DNA of 64,000 nucleotides from Pigmentiphaga humi (GCF_900606115.1 NZ_UWPJ01000015.1:148046-212045); one strand, 5' to 3'. Numbered from the stretch's first letter, positions 51,067 to 62,839 are shown. Numbers and translations: made by a program. The notes: generated by a model from the sequence alone, not told the origin.

Positions 51067-52191
51067 TTAGGCCATCTGGCTGATGGTCTTGCGAAAGCGC
51101 GCCAGCGATACGGCGAACAGCGCTCCTCCGATCACGGCCAGCCAGAGGAATTGCGGCCAGACCACGGCCAGGCCGGCCCCCCGGTAGAGTATGCCTTGCG
51201 CCAGCTCGACGAAATGGGTGGTGGGCGCCAGCAGCATGACGTCCTGCACGATCCCCGGCATGCTTTCGCGCGGCGTGGACCCGCCCGACAGCATCTGCAG
51301 GGGCAGCAGCACCAGGACCATCAGCATGCCGAACTGCGGCATGGAGCGGGCCACCGTCGCCATGAAAATCCCCATCGAGGTCGTGGCGAACAGATTCAGC
51401 GCCGCCCCCAGCAGGAACAAGGGGATCGAGCCTTCTATCGGCACGTCCAGCGCCCCCTTCACGACCGCCATGAGCGAAAACGCCACGGCCGCGAGCACGA
51501 CCAGCCCCATCGACCATATCTTGGCGATCATGATCTCGCCCGGCGTCACCGGCATGACGAGCAGGTGCTCGATGGTGCCGTGCTCGCGCTCGCGTATCAG
51601 CGCGGCGCCGGCCAGGATGATGGACAGCATGGTGACGTTGTTGATGATCTGCATCAGCGCGCCGAACCATGTCTGCGCCAGGGTCGGGTTGAAGCGCGCG
51701 CGCAGCGCGAGGTCCACCGGCGGCGCCTGGGCGCTGCGCGTGCGCTGCCGGAACTCGCGCACCTCGGCGGCGACGATCTGCTGGATGTAGCCGCTCCCGG
51801 CGAAGGCCTGGGTCATGCGCGTGGCGTCGACGTTGAGCTGGACCTCGGCGCCGCGGTCGGCCAGCACGTCGCGCTGGAAGCCGGGCGGGATATTCACGAC
51901 GAAGGTGTAGAGGCCGTCGTCCATCCCCGCGTCGGCCTCGGCAGGCGTGACCATCCGGGGCGTCGTGAAGTGCGGCGGATAGAAAGCCGACGCGATCCGG
52001 GCGGACAGCGGCGAGACGTCCTCGTCGATGATGGCGATCGGCGCCATGTGCAGGGTCTCGGGCTGCGCCGTCGCCGCGGTGTAGACCGACACCGAGAACG
52101 TATAGACGATCAGGAACAGCATGATCGGATCCCGCGCCAGGCTCCACAGCTCCTTGACGCCCAGCCGGTAGATGTTCGCCAGGTGCGCCAT
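51067..52191 (-). CDS. ABC-2 type permease, YhhJ-like
   Basis: A 374-residue ABC-2 exporter permease: N-terminal helix (LWSLARDPIMLFLIVYTFSVSVYTA), a large periplasmic domain and five C-terminal helices with the conserved EREHGTIEHLLVMPVTPGEIMIAKI. It pairs with RbbA two bases upstream. The family moves drugs or envelope material with an HlyD protein and outer-membrane factor, as arranged here. Confidence 0.9.
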   Translation of the reverse strand: MAHLANIYRLGVKELWSLARDPIMLFLIVYTFSVSVYTAATAQPETLHMAPIAIIDEDVSPLSARIASAFYPPHFTTPRMVTPAEADAGMDDGLYTFVVNIPPGFQRDVLADRGAEVQLNVDATRMTQAFAGSGYIQQIVAAEVREFRQRTRSAQAPPVDLALRARFNPTLAQTWFGALMQIINNVTMLSIILAGAALIREREHGTIEHLLVMPVTPGEIMIAKIWSMGLVVLAAVAFSLMAVVKGALDVPIEGSIPLFLLGAALNLFATTSMGIFMATVARSMPQFGMLMVLVLLPLQMLSGGSTPRESMPGIVQDVMLLAPTTHFVELAQGILYRGAGLAVVWPQFLWLAVIGGALFAVSLARFRKTISQMA

Positions 52192-52192
52192 A

Positions 52193-54928
52193 TCAGTTCT
52201 GCTTCCTCAGCAGCGCCACGGTCAGGCCGAGCACCACCGGCACCGCCACCAGCATGGGCCAGAGCGCTCCGTGCAGGTCGCCCAGTTCGAGCGCCTTGTT
52301 GAACACGCCGCGGCTGATCAGGAGCATGTAGGTGGCCGGATAGATTTCGCCGATGAAGCGGGCGCTGCCCTCCATCGAGGAGACAGGCGTCAACAGGCCG
52401 GAAAACTGCACGGCCGGGATCAGCGTGGCCAGCATGGCGAAGAACATCGCGGCGATCTGGCTCCGGGTGAAAGCGGAGGCCAGCAGCCCGAAGCCGGTGG
52501 AAATGACGTTGAACACCAGCGCCGCCAGGAACAGCGCCAGGAAACTGCCCTTGAGCGGGACGCCGAACAGCGTCACGGCCAGCAGCGTCATCAACAGGAA
52601 ATTCAGCATGGCCAGCGCCACGTAGGGAATCTGCTTGCCCAGCAGGAACTCGCTGCGCGTCACCGGGGTGACGTACAGGTTGATGATGGAGCCCAGTTCC
52701 TTTTCACGCACGACCGACAGCGCGGTCAGCATGGCCGGCAGCATCATCAGCAGCAGCGGGATCACCGCCGGCACCATGGCGGGCATGCTCTTGACGTCCG
52801 GGTTGTAGCGAAAGCGCGTCTGCACGTCCACGCCGCCGGCCGCGCCATGGCGCGCGCGCGACTGCTCGAGCAGCCAGCTCTGGTGCATGCCTTGCACGTA
52901 GCCCTGGACCGTCTCGGCGCGCGAAGGCATCGCGCCGTCTATCCAGGCACCGATCTCCACCTGCGCGCCGCGCGCCACGTCGCGCGCGAAACCGGAGGGA
53001 ATCTCGATGGCCAGCGACAGCTTGCCGCTGCGCAGGCGGCGCTCCATGTCCTCATAGTCGGCCAGCGGCGCCTGCTCGGTGAAATAGCGCGAGCCGGCGA
53101 TGTTCAGCGCGTAGTTCCGGCTCAAGGTGGTCTGGTCGCGATCGAGCACTGCATAGCTCAGGTCTTCGACGTCCATGCTGATGCCATAGCCCATCACCAG
53201 CATCAACACCAGCGAACCGGCCAGCGCCAGCGTGGCGCGCACCGGGTCGCGCCGCAGCTCCAGCATCTCGCGCCACAGGTAGCTGAGCATGCGCCGCGCG
53301 CTGAAGAACCGGGTATGGGCCGGCGCGTCGGATTCGGGATGCACGGGCGGCGCGGCGAGTGCCGGCTCGCGGTCGCGCTCCGAGCCGCTCGCCTCTTCCA
53401 GGTAGGCGATAAAGGCCTCCTCCAGCGTATGGGCGCCATGGTGCGCGGCAATCGCGGCCGGCGTATCGCTGACCAGCACCTTGCCGGCGTGCATCAGCGA
53501 GATGCGATCGCAGCGCTCGGCCTCGTTCATGAAGTGCGTGGAGACGAAGATGGTCACCCGGTCGCGCCGCGACAGCTCGATCAACAGGCGCCAGAAATTG
53601 TCCCGCGCCACCGGATCCACGCCGGAGGTAGGTTCGTCCAGGATCAGCAGCTCGGGCCGGTGCACCATCGCCACCGCCAGCGACAGCCTCTGCCGCACGC
53701 CCAGCGGCAGGTTCTCGGGCAAGTCGTCGAGTTCGTTCTCCAGGCCGAAGCGCGCGACCATATCGCGCACGCGCGCCTCGATCCCGCCTTCCGGCACATG
53801 GAACAGCCGCGCATGCAGCACCAGGTTCTGCCGCACCGTCAGTTCGCCATAGAGCGAGAACGCCTGCGACATATAGCCTACGCGATGGCGCGTGGCCATG
53901 TCGCGCGGATCGATTTCATGGCCGAACAGCCAGGCTTTCCCTTCCGTGGCGGGCAGCAGGCCGGTGAGCATCTTCATCGTGGTCGACTTGCCGCAGCCGT
54001 TGGAGCCGAGAAAGCCGAAAATCTCGCCGCGCCGGATGCGGAAGCTCACTTGGTCCACGGCGACGAAATCGCCGAAGCGCATGGTCAGGCCGCTCGCCTC
54101 GATGGCGATGTCGTCTTCGCCGCCATCCTCGAGCGGGGCGATCTCGACCGGTGCATGGCCGCGCTTGCGCGATTCCGGCAGCAAGGCGATGAAAGCCGCC
54201 TCCAGATTGTCGGTGCCCGTGCGCGCGAACAGCTCGGCCGGCGTCCCGGTGGTGAGCACCTTGCCGCCATCCATGGCGACCAGCCAGTCGAAGCGCTGGG
54301 CCTCGTCCATGTAGGCAGTGGCCACCAGCACGCTCATGTGCGGCCGCTGCTTGCGCAATGCCCCGATCAGGCCCCAGAACTGGGCGCGCGCCAGCGGATC
54401 CACGCCGGTGGTCGGCTCGTCCAGGATGAGCAGGTCGGGATCGTGGATCAGCGCGCAGCACAGGCCGAGTTTCTGCTTCATGCCGCCCGACAGCTTGCCG
54501 GCCGGCCTGGCCAGGAAGCCGTTCAGCCCGGTGGCCTCGGTCAATTCGTCGATGCGGCGACGGCGCTCGGCGGCATCGTGGCCGAACAGGCGGCCGAAGA
54601 ATTGCAGGTTTTCTTCTACCGACAGCGTTGCATAGAGATTCCTGCCCAGCCCCTGCGGCATGTAGGCGATGCGCGGGCAGATGGCGTCGCGGTGGCGCTT
54701 GGCGCGCATGTCCCCGCCCATCACTTCCACCCCCCCCTGCTGCACCGCGCGCGCGCCCGACACCAGCGACAGCAGGCTGGATTTGCCCACGCCGTCGGGG
54801 CCGATCAGCCCCACCATGCAGCCCGCCGGCAGATCGAGGCCGATGTCGTCCAGCGCCAGCGTCTTGCCGTAGCTCAGCTTCACGCCGGCAAGGCGCGCCA
54901 CCGCGGCAGGTGCCTGCGCCTCGGTCAT
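52193..54928 (-). CDS. rbbA: Ribosome-associated ATPase / ABC transporter fusion RbbA
   Basis: A 911-residue fusion of two ABC ATPase domains and an ABC-2 permease. ATPase 1 has [13 protein letters not shown], signature [11 protein letters not shown] and [13 protein letters not shown]. ATPase 2 has [26 protein letters not shown] and a degenerate signature [11 protein letters not shown], as is usual for RbbA/YhiH. The C-terminal half repeats the permease fold of the downstream gene ([27 protein letters not shown]). The start at 54928 overlaps the hlyD gene (ATGA). E. coli RbbA also touches ribosomes; here the context says exporter. Confidence 0.92.
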   Translation of the reverse strand: MTEAQAPAAVARLAGVKLSYGKTLALDDIGLDLPAGCMVGLIGPDGVGKSSLLSLVSGARAVQQGGVEVMGGDMRAKRHRDAICPRIAYMPQGLGRNLYATLSVEENLQFFGRLFGHDAAERRRRIDELTEATGLNGFLARPAGKLSGGMKQKLGLCCALIHDPDLLILDEPTTGVDPLARAQFWGLIGALRKQRPHMSVLVATAYMDEAQRFDWLVAMDGGKVLTTGTPAELFARTGTDNLEAAFIALLPESRKRGHAPVEIAPLEDGGEDDIAIEASGLTMRFGDFVAVDQVSFRIRRGEIFGFLGSNGCGKSTTMKMLTGLLPATEGKAWLFGHEIDPRDMATRHRVGYMSQAFSLYGELTVRQNLVLHARLFHVPEGGIEARVRDMVARFGLENELDDLPENLPLGVRQRLSLAVAMVHRPELLILDEPTSGVDPVARDNFWRLLIELSRRDRVTIFVSTHFMNEAERCDRISLMHAGKVLVSDTPAAIAAHHGAHTLEEAFIAYLEEASGSERDREPALAAPPVHPESDAPAHTRFFSARRMLSYLWREMLELRRDPVRATLALAGSLVLMLVMGYGISMDVEDLSYAVLDRDQTTLSRNYALNIAGSRYFTEQAPLADYEDMERRLRSGKLSLAIEIPSGFARDVARGAQVEIGAWIDGAMPSRAETVQGYVQGMHQSWLLEQSRARHGAAGGVDVQTRFRYNPDVKSMPAMVPAVIPLLLMMLPAMLTALSVVREKELGSIINLYVTPVTRSEFLLGKQIPYVALAMLNFLLMTLLAVTLFGVPLKGSFLALFLAALVFNVISTGFGLLASAFTRSQIAAMFFAMLATLIPAVQFSGLLTPVSSMEGSARFIGEIYPATYMLLISRGVFNKALELGDLHGALWPMLVAVPVVLGLTVALLRKQN

Positions 54929-56004
54929 GCAGGCACCTTGGGAGCCAATTGCGGCGGCCATTCGGCCTGCCGGTCGGTCTTGACCCAGGCCACGCCCGGC
55001 AGGCCGGTCTTGACCAGCTGCAGGTGCTTCAAGAGCAGTTCGCGGTCGATCTGCGCGCGCACGCGGAACATCAGCTTCTGCCGCTCGCTGGCGGTCTCGA
55101 CCGTTTTTGGCGTGAACTGCGCCGTGCTGGACACGAACGATATCCGGGCCGGAATGACGAACTGCGGCGCGGCGTCCAGGACGATGCGCGCCTCGCTGCC
55201 CAGGGCCAGGCGCCCAGCCGCCGACTCGGGCAGGAAGAAAGTCATGTAGACGTCCGACAGGTCCACCAGGTTCAGGACCTTGCCCCCCGCTCCCAGCACC
55301 TCGCCGGGCTGCGCGACGCGGTACTGGACGCGGCCGTCGCGCGGCGAGACGAGCTGGCTGTCGTGGATGTCCGCGTCGATGCGGGCGATCGTGGCCTGGG
55401 CCGCCTCCACCGTGGAGCGCGCCCCCACGACCTGCGCCTCGGCGGCTTCGACCGCGGCCCGGGCGGCCGCCACCTGGGCCTTTGCCGCGCCGACGGCCGC
55501 GCGGGCGCTGCTGACCCGGGCGCGATCGTCGTCCAGTTCCTGTGCCGACGAAGCGCCCTCGCGCGACAGGGTTTCGGAACGCGCCAGCCGCCGCTGCGCC
55601 GCATCCAGCTCGCTCTCGCGCTGCGCCACCACGGCCTGCGCCGCGGCGACGTCGCTGCGGCGCACCGTCACCTGGGCCTGCGCGGCGGCAACGGCGTTGA
55701 CGGCCTGCCGATGCCGCGCGCTCGCCTCGTCGCGCTGCGCCTCCAGGGTCTGGATCTGCATATGGCCCAGCGGCTGGCCCGCGCGGATGAAATCGCCCTC
55801 GCGCACCAGGATGTCCTGCACCCGGCCAGGAAGATTGGTCGCCACGTCGATCTCGACCGCTTCAATGCGGCCGTTGCCGCTGGCGAATCCCTCTCCCGGC
55901 CCGTCGTCCCGCAGCGACTGCCAGCCATACCAGCCGGCCGCGGCAAGCGCCGCCACCACGGCGGCGGCGGGAATCAGCTTCTTGGTCGACAAACTCATCA
56001 TCAT
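54925..56004 (-). CDS. HlyD-family periplasmic adaptor, YhiI-like
   Basis: A 359-residue membrane-fusion protein. One N-terminal anchor helix ([19 protein letters not shown]), a lipoyl domain ([19 protein letters not shown]), a long alanine-rich coiled-coil hairpin (about residues 90-215), and the returning lipoyl/beta-barrel ([21 protein letters not shown]). It bridges the ABC transporter to the outer-membrane factor encoded just before it. Confidence 0.93.
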   Translation of the reverse strand: MMMSLSTKKLIPAAAVVAALAAAGWYGWQSLRDDGPGEGFASGNGRIEAVEIDVATNLPGRVQDILVREGDFIRAGQPLGHMQIQTLEAQRDEASARHRQAVNAVAAAQAQVTVRRSDVAAAQAVVAQRESELDAAQRRLARSETLSREGASSAQELDDDRARVSSARAAVGAAKAQVAAARAAVEAAEAQVVGARSTVEAAQATIARIDADIHDSQLVSPRDGRVQYRVAQPGEVLGAGGKVLNLVDLSDVYMTFFLPESAAGRLALGSEARIVLDAAPQFVIPARISFVSSTAQFTPKTVETASERQKLMFRVRAQIDRELLLKHLQLVKTGLPGVAWVKTDRQAEWPPQLAPKVPA

Positions 56005-56014
56005 GCGCCTTGGT

Positions 56015-57517
56015 TCAAGGATGGGAGGAAACGGCGGGCGCGCCGCCCTCCGGAGCCTTCGTGCCGCCGCCCAGCGCGGCGTAGAGGCTGACGCCGGCGG
56101 CCAGCAGCGCGCGCCGCGCCTGCACCAGCTGCTGCTCGACGGTCAATTGTTCGCGCTGGGCGTCCAGCACTTCGAGGAAAGCCGCCGCGCCGTTGTCGTA
56201 GCGCAGCTTGGCCAGGCGCGCGCGCTCGGTCTGGGCCGCCTGCATGTGCGTCAGCACCGACACCTGCTCGGCCAGCCAGCGGCGCGCCGCCAGCGCATCG
56301 AGCACGTCGCGGAATGCGGATTGGATGGTTTTCTCGTACTGGGCCACCGATTGTTCGCGGCGCACTTCGGCCAGGTCCAGGCTGGCGCGCCGCGCGCCGC
56401 CATCGAAAATCGGCAGCGACAGGCTGGGCGCGAAGCTCCAGGCCAGGCTGCCCGATTCGAACAGCCCGCCCAGCGAGGCGCTCGCGGTGCCCAGCGCGCC
56501 GGTCAGGGCCACGCGCGGAAAGAACGCGGCGCGGGCGGCGCCGATGTTGGCGGAGGCGGCCTTGAGCTGGTGTTCGGCAGCGATGATGTCGGGACGGTTC
56601 TCGAGCAGGTCGGAAGGCAGCCCCGGGCTGAGTTCCTTGAGCACGTCTGTATCGCCCGGCCGGGTAGCGGCGGGCGCGAGCTGCGGCTGGGCGCCGAGCA
56701 GCAGTTCGAGCGCATGCCCCTGCGCCGCCCGTTCCTGTTCGAGCTGCGCGACCAGGGTACGCGCCTGCTCCCACAGCACTTCCACCTGGATGAGATCGAG
56801 CCGGGAGGTCGCGCCCACTTCCACGCGGCGGCGGAATATCCGCAGCGATTCGCTGCGGCTGCCAAGCGTCTGCCCGGCCAGCGCAATGCGTTCGTCGAGT
56901 TCGCGGATCGCCAGGTAGGTCTGCGCCACCTGGGTAATCAGGCCCAGCGCCACCGCGCGATGCGCAGCCTCCGAAGCCAGGAAGGTTTCCAGCGCCGCAT
57001 CGCGCAAGCTGGCCACGCGCCCCCAGAAATCGAGTTCCCATGCGCTGGCGCCCAGGCCGACCTGGTATTGGCTGGCGATGGCCGTGCGCCCGCTCAGATT
57101 GAGGTCGCCGGGCACGCGGGCGCGCGAGCCGTCCGCCGACACGCCCACTGTGGGATACAGGCCCGCCCGCTGGATCCGATAGGCCGCGCGGGCCTCCTCG
57201 ATGCGCAAGGCGGCCAGCCGCAGGTCGCGGTTGCTCTGCAAAGCCTGGCCGATGAGGGCGCGCAACTGAGGATCGACGAAATAATCGTTCCATCCGACCG
57301 CAGCGGCGGCCACGCCCTCTTCCGGCGCCGCCTGCCCCCAGGCGTCAGGCACCGGCAAAGGCGGACGCTGGTGCGGGGGCGCCATCGAGGCGCATCCGGC
57401 CAGCAACGCCGCCATCGCCAGTTGCGCCGCCCGCCGGCCCGCGCGCGGGAGCGGCCCCGGGTGTGAGCCCGCCGCGCCCGCGCATGCCCGCGCACTCCGC
57501 ATGAATGCCTGGATCAT
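56015..57517 (-). CDS. NodT-type outer-membrane efflux lipoprotein (TolC-like)
   Basis: An OMF protein of about 500 residues with the lipobox LAMAALLAGC and TolC-type paired helices and strands (ALGLITQVAQTYLAIRELDERI; LVQARRALLAAGVSLYAALGGG). The start is unclear: ATG at 57517 is taken, but ATG at 57568 with AAGG upstream, 57529 and 57502 are all in frame. Even the shorter versions leave an unusually long stretch before the lipobox. It is first in the OMF-HlyD-RbbA-YhhJ export operon, ten bases before hlyD. Confidence 0.88.
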   Translation of the reverse strand: MIQAFMRSARACAGAAGSHPGPLPRAGRRAAQLAMAALLAGCASMAPPHQRPPLPVPDAWGQAAPEEGVAAAAVGWNDYFVDPQLRALIGQALQSNRDLRLAALRIEEARAAYRIQRAGLYPTVGVSADGSRARVPGDLNLSGRTAIASQYQVGLGASAWELDFWGRVASLRDAALETFLASEAAHRAVALGLITQVAQTYLAIRELDERIALAGQTLGSRSESLRIFRRRVEVGATSRLDLIQVEVLWEQARTLVAQLEQERAAQGHALELLLGAQPQLAPAATRPGDTDVLKELSPGLPSDLLENRPDIIAAEHQLKAASANIGAARAAFFPRVALTGALGTASASLGGLFESGSLAWSFAPSLSLPIFDGGARRASLDLAEVRREQSVAQYEKTIQSAFRDVLDALAARRWLAEQVSVLTHMQAAQTERARLAKLRYDNGAAAFLEVLDAQREQLTVEQQLVQARRALLAAGVSLYAALGGGTKAPEGGAPAVSSHP

Positions 57518-57600
57518 CCGCTTGTGCATTCCATTCGATGTCAGCCTTTCATCGTAGGCCAAAGTCATCGAAGAAACCTTGATGCAGCGCAAAAAACAAT

Positions 57601-57679
57601 GCCCCCACGCTTGCCGCTGCGCGGCGTCGCTGCCACCCGAGGGGGCGCCTTTGCCTTGGAGCGGCCCGGCGGCAAAAAA
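57601..57679 (+). repeat. Intergenic repeat, same family as the rnr tail
   Basis: This copy of the 78-bp unit, here intergenic, is inverted relative to the two rnr copies at 42785-42940 and lies in the OMF upstream region next to a terminator. Confidence 0.75.
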
Positions 57680-57713
57680 ACAGGCCGCCCGGTCTACCCG
57701 GACGGCCTGTCTG
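57674..57713 (-). terminator. Rho-independent terminator after the hisZ-purA operon
   Basis: ACAGGCCGCCCGG and CCGGACGGCCTGT pair at 12 of 13 positions around a TCTA-type loop; seven T follow on the minus strand. It lies 43 bp after the phosphoribosyltransferase stop and ends at a repeat copy. Confidence 0.9.
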
Positions 57714-57755
57714 CGTTGCCCGCGCCGTTCCCGGCGGGTCGGCGGCAACCTGCGT

Positions 57756-58292
57756 TCAGTCGCTTTTGCCCTTTCTGACCCAGGCCTCGAGCTGGTACGG
57801 CCGGATGCTGTCGTAGTCTTCGAAAGGCTGGTGGATCCAGGGGTTGGTGGGCAGCGTCTGCACGTAGTAGTCGGGCACGACCTTGGAATGCCCCTTGAAC
57901 CACAATACGGCCGTGCGCATTTCCTTGATCGCGCCGAACTGGCTGCGCAGGTGCTGGTGCACCTTGTCGAAGGTCACGCCGGTATCGACCATGTCGTCGA
58001 CCATGAGCACGTTGCCTTCCAGCGTGCCGCGCGTGATCGTGATGAACTGGGCGATGTCCAGGCGGCCCTGCTCGGTGCCCGCCGCCTCGCGGTAGCTGCT
58101 GGTGGCCAGGATGCCCAGGGGCACGTCGAAGATGCGCGACAGCACGTCGCCCACGCGCATGCCGCCGCGCGCCAGGCAGAGGATCTGGTCGAACTTCCAT
58201 CCCGACTGATGGACTTGCAGCGCCAGCTGCTCGATCAGTTGATGGTAGCGTTCCCAGCTGAACCAGACGTCTTTCTCGGTGTCTTGCTGCAT
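57756..58292 (-). CDS. Phosphoribosyltransferase (hypoxanthine/xanthine type)
   Basis: A 178-residue type I PRTase. The PRPP loop VLMVDDMVDTGVTFDKV and the earlier ILCLARGGMRVGDVLS identify the fold; the hood region suggests a purine base such as hypoxanthine, guanine or xanthine. It lies seven bases after purA and is read with it, which fits purine salvage. Confidence 0.88.
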   Translation of the reverse strand: MQQDTEKDVWFSWERYHQLIEQLALQVHQSGWKFDQILCLARGGMRVGDVLSRIFDVPLGILATSSYREAAGTEQGRLDIAQFITITRGTLEGNVLMVDDMVDTGVTFDKVHQHLRSQFGAIKEMRTAVLWFKGHSKVVPDYYVQTLPTNPWIHQPFEDYDSIRPYQLEAWVRKGKSD

Positions 58293-58299
58293 GACGATG

Positions 58300-59610
<1,311 letters not shown>

Positions 59611-59635
59611 CTACTAGGTCCGCCCGCGACGGGCT

Positions 59636-60829
59636 TCAGTTTGCGGTGGATGAGGGAGGCGTGGCGGCCATCTCGGCGCCAGCCAGCTGTTCGACCTGCC
59701 AGATGCCATCGCGCAGCACCAGTTCGCGATCGCAGACGAATTCCTGCTGATCGTGCTCGTGCCCTGGCAAGATCTGTACGACGATCTGGCCGTCGGCGCG
59801 CAGCTTGCGCACCGCTTCGACCAGGGTGGGATCCAGGCCCCACGGCGCGCGCACGGCGGCGCTCGCGGTGGCCGGAGCGAGCAGCCCGGCCAGCTCGCGC
59901 AGGTCCAGGCTGAAACCGGTGGCCGGCCGCGCGCGACCGAACACGCGGCCGATGTCGTCGTAGCGGCCGCCGCGCACGACGGCATTGGGCCAGCCGCCGC
60001 AATAGACGGCGAACACCACGCCGGTGTGGTAGTGGAAGCTGCCCACGTCGGCCAGGTCCACGCCGATTTCGATGCCGGGCAGCGCGCGGGCCAGCGCGGC
60101 CAGCATATCCAGCGCCTCGCGGATCTTCGGCAGGGCCGGCAGCGCCTCGCGCGCGCGGTCCAGCACGTCGAGGTCGCCATACAGCGCGGGCAGCGCCTGC
60201 AGGGCCTGCGCGGTGGCGGGTGCAAGCTCCGCGGACAGCGCGGCCAGGCCGGGCACGTCCTTGTCGCGCAGCAGGCCGAAAATCTCGTCGGCGCGCGCGG
60301 CGGCGAGCGGATCGGCCTCCAGCACCGCCCGCACCACGCCCAGGTGGCTCAGGTCGATGCGGCAATCGGCCACGCCCGCCCTGCGCACGCTTTCGAGCGC
60401 CAGCTGGACGGCCTCGATGTCGGCCTCGGGGCCGGCATGGCCGTAGAGCTCGGCGCCGATCTGCAGCGGCTCGCGGGTGGCCCAGAGGCCGCGCGGACGC
60501 GTGTGCAGCACGTTGCCGCAATAGCACAGCCGCGTCATGCCGGCGCGATTGAGCAGGTGCGCATCGATGCGCGTGACCTGCGGCGTCATGTCGGCGCGAA
60601 CCCCCAGAGAGCGGCCGGACATCTGGTCCACCAGCTTGAAGGTGTGCAGATCCATGTCCTCGCCGCTGGCCGACAGCAGCGAATCGAGATACTCCACCAG
60701 CGGCGGCATGACCAATTCATAGCCGTAGGTGCGGTACAGGTCCAGCAACAAGCGGCGCAATTCTTCGATGCGCCTGGCCTCGGCCGGCAGGATATCTGCC
60801 AGGCTTTCGGGCAGCAGCCATTTGCCCAT
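59636..60829 (-). CDS. hisZ: ATP phosphoribosyltransferase regulatory subunit HisZ
   Basis: A 397-residue HisRS-like protein that activates the short form of HisG. It keeps the class II core ([70 protein letters not shown]) but lacks the C-terminal anticodon domain. The start at 60829 ([10 protein letters not shown]) is the family start. Upstream on the same strand lie an intrinsic terminator and a three-way-junction RNA, not the hflKC genes usually seen before hisZ in this group. Confidence 0.95.
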   Translation of the reverse strand: MGKWLLPESLADILPAEARRIEELRRLLLDLYRTYGYELVMPPLVEYLDSLLSASGEDMDLHTFKLVDQMSGRSLGVRADMTPQVTRIDAHLLNRAGMTRLCYCGNVLHTRPRGLWATREPLQIGAELYGHAGPEADIEAVQLALESVRRAGVADCRIDLSHLGVVRAVLEADPLAAARADEIFGLLRDKDVPGLAALSAELAPATAQALQALPALYGDLDVLDRAREALPALPKIREALDMLAALARALPGIEIGVDLADVGSFHYHTGVVFAVYCGGWPNAVVRGGRYDDIGRVFGRARPATGFSLDLRELAGLLAPATASAAVRAPWGLDPTLVEAVRKLRADGQIVVQILPGHEHDQQEFVCDRELVLRDGIWQVEQLAGAEMAATPPSSTAN

Positions 60830-60868
60830 GCGGGATTCTCGCAATGTTCCGGTAAAAAACGATGGACG
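60830..60868. other. hisZ proximal leader
   Basis: Forty bases between the intrinsic terminator and the hisZ start codon. No strong ribosome site is visible. Confidence 0.3.
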
Positions 60869-60916
60869 AAAAAAAAGCGGCTGCGGGTGCACACGGTGCA
60901 AGCCCATCAACCGCTT
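60869..60916 (-). terminator. Rho-independent terminator upstream of hisZ
   Basis: On the minus strand AAGCGG ... CCGCTT closes an inner stem GGG-TGCAC-CGT-GTGCA-CCC and is followed by eight T (60876-60869). It lies 40 bp before the hisZ start codon with no minus-strand gene upstream in the window. Confidence 0.85.
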
Positions 60917-60932
60917 CTTCCAAGCTTGGTGG

Positions 60933-61039
60933 CCGCCCCTGCGAAGCACCGTTTTGGTGCAAGGCAGATTTTGGACGTGCCTCTTGGCTTACACGACATT
61001 GTCTACTCGAACGTCCACAAAATCAAGTCGCAGGGGCGG
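60933..61039 (-). ncRNA. Candidate structured RNA (three-way junction) in the hisZ leader
   Basis: Outer 12-bp perfect stem CCGCCCCTGCGA (61039-61028) and TCGCAGGGGCGG (60944-60933). Inside are an about 11-bp stem (ATTTTG-GACGT pairing with ACGTC-CAAAAT, with a two-base bulge) and a GCACC-AAAAC-GGTGC hairpin. It is followed on the minus strand by the terminator at 60916-60869. It may be an attenuator/riboswitch or a separate small RNA; I do not recognise the family. Confidence 0.6.
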
Positions 61040-61194
61040 TTCCGGCCATTGTTCACTTTCTTCTATGACCCGATCCAAATGTTTTGCTTACATATGCTCG
61101 CGCAGTGCATTTAAATAAGGCCGCAACGCGGGACGCCCCGGCGCCCGATTGGCGGGCATCGATCGGGATCACGGCCCGCCCCACCAGAATCACA
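61040..61194. other. Divergent promoter region hisZ leader / UbiD copy 2
   Basis: About 155 bp that must hold promoters for both directions. The AT-rich segment at 61075-61120 with ATTTAAAT is the likeliest promoter for the UbiD gene. No consensus pair is convincing. Confidence 0.35.
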
Positions 61195-62766
61195 ATGCCG
61201 GAGACGACCTTGGCTCAACCCCACGCCGCCCCTCAATCAGACACGCCTGCCCCCGACCTCGACGCCTTCCGCCTCAGGCGCTTCCTGGAGTCGCTCGACG
61301 ATGCCTCCCTGCAACGCCAGGCGGAAGCCCCGCTGAGCGACGTGGCAGCCATCCTGGAAAGCAGCCCGAAGGCGGTCTGGATCGACCACCCCGGTGGCGG
61401 CCAGACCTCGCTGTGCGGCAACGTGGCCGGCAGCCGCGAACGGCTGGCGCGCGCTTTCCAGACCACGACCACCGACCTGCCCAACGAAGTGTCGCGCCGG
61501 CTGCGCAACGCACCGCGCTTCGTCGAGATATCCGCGCAGGACGCCCCCTGCCAGCAAGTCGTGCTGCAGGGCGACGAGTGCGACCTCACCGCCCTGCCCG
61601 TGCACCTGCAGCACGGCCTGGACGGCGCCCCCTACCTGTCGGCCGGCATCGATTTCGTCAAGGATCCCGATACCGGCTGGACCAACGTCGGCGTGCGGCG
61701 CCTGATGCTGCGCGGCCGCCGCACCGCCGGCATCGACCTGGTCGCCCCGTCCGACCTGCGCGCCATCTATCTGAAGCAGTCCGGCAAGGGCCAGCGCGTG
61801 CCGATCGCCTTCGCGATCGGCACCCACCCGATCGACCACATCGCCGCGACCATGCGCATCCCGGGCGATGAGCTCGGCCTGTTGTCCAGCCTGCGCGGCG
61901 CGGCGCTGCCCGTGGTCAAGTGCGTGACCAACGATCTGATGGTCCCCGCCGACGCGGAATTCATCCTCGAGGGCTACCTGGACGAGGCCGGCCACGTCGA
62001 GCCCGAGGGCCCGTATGGCGAGTTCCTGGGCTACTACGGCGTGGTCAAGAAGAATCCCATCTTCCACATTACCGCCATTACGCACCGGCACGACGCGGTG
62101 TTCCAGACCGCCAGCATCAGCGGCCCCAACATGGCCTGGACGGATACCGCGCAGTTGAACGCGCTGCGCACCGAAGTCACGCTCTGGCGCGCGCTCGAAA
62201 CCGCCGTGCGCGAAGTCCGCGGCGTCTATGCGGCGCCGGCCAACGGCGGCATGTTCAACGTCCGCATCGCCCTGCAGCAGCGCGTGCCGGGCGAAGCCCG
62301 CAACGCCATTGCGGCGGTATTCGGTTCCCTGTCCAACGTCAAGCACGTCTTCGTGGTCGACCCGGACATCGATATCTTCTCGGACACCCAGATGGACTGG
62401 GCGCTGGGCACCCGCTTCCAGGCCGATCGCGACCTGGTGGTCCAGACCGGCATGCGCGCCATGCCGCTGGATCCCTCCCTGCAGGGCGCGCGCCAGGGCG
62501 CCAAGGCCGGCTTCGACCTGACGCTGCCCCTGCTCGCACCGGGCGAAGTCCGCCCGCTGGACTACCGCGTACCGGCTGCGCCGCGCTACGAAGGGCGCCG
62601 TTTCGAGTCGCTCGAGGCGGCGCTGGAAGACGGCCCGAAGTACTTCGAAGAACTGATGTCCGCCATCGGCAGCCGCGACGGCCGCGAAATCGTGCGCTGG
62701 CTGGAGGATACCCAGCCCTCGCGCCCGGTGACGCGCGACGACGAAGGCCGCTACCTGTTCCGCTGA
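61195..62766 (+). CDS. UbiD-family decarboxylase (copy 2)
   Basis: A 523-residue UbiD-family protein distinct from copy 1, with the catalytic motif VEPEGPYGE (about residues 267-275), the prFMN/metal region SAGIDFVKDPDTGWTNVGVRRLM and ISGPNMAWTD near the middle. It should need prFMN from a UbiX encoded elsewhere. The ATG at 61195 lacks a strong ribosome site; a TTG at 61084 would add an unlikely N-terminus. It is followed 73 bp later by a second Bug protein, repeating the layout at 11.2-13.7 kb. Confidence 0.88.
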   Translation: MPETTLAQPHAAPQSDTPAPDLDAFRLRRFLESLDDASLQRQAEAPLSDVAAILESSPKAVWIDHPGGGQTSLCGNVAGSRERLARAFQTTTTDLPNEVSRRLRNAPRFVEISAQDAPCQQVVLQGDECDLTALPVHLQHGLDGAPYLSAGIDFVKDPDTGWTNVGVRRLMLRGRRTAGIDLVAPSDLRAIYLKQSGKGQRVPIAFAIGTHPIDHIAATMRIPGDELGLLSSLRGAALPVVKCVTNDLMVPADAEFILEGYLDEAGHVEPEGPYGEFLGYYGVVKKNPIFHITAITHRHDAVFQTASISGPNMAWTDTAQLNALRTEVTLWRALETAVREVRGVYAAPANGGMFNVRIALQQRVPGEARNAIAAVFGSLSNVKHVFVVDPDIDIFSDTQMDWALGTRFQADRDLVVQTGMRAMPLDPSLQGARQGAKAGFDLTLPLLAPGEVRPLDYRVPAAPRYEGRRFESLEAALEDGPKYFEELMSAIGSRDGREIVRWLEDTQPSRPVTRDDEGRYLFR

Positions 62767-62839
62767 ACCCGTTCCACCGCCCCAACCATGACAATGGAGC
62801 CCCCGGCACGCCCGGGCCAGCTCCCATAGGAGACACGCA

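Noticed and set aside
57579..57592. FNR/Anr-like box TTGCG-N4-ATCAA upstream of the export operon
   Set aside because: Only the right half matches consensus, and it lies very near one of the candidate start codons; too weak to call.
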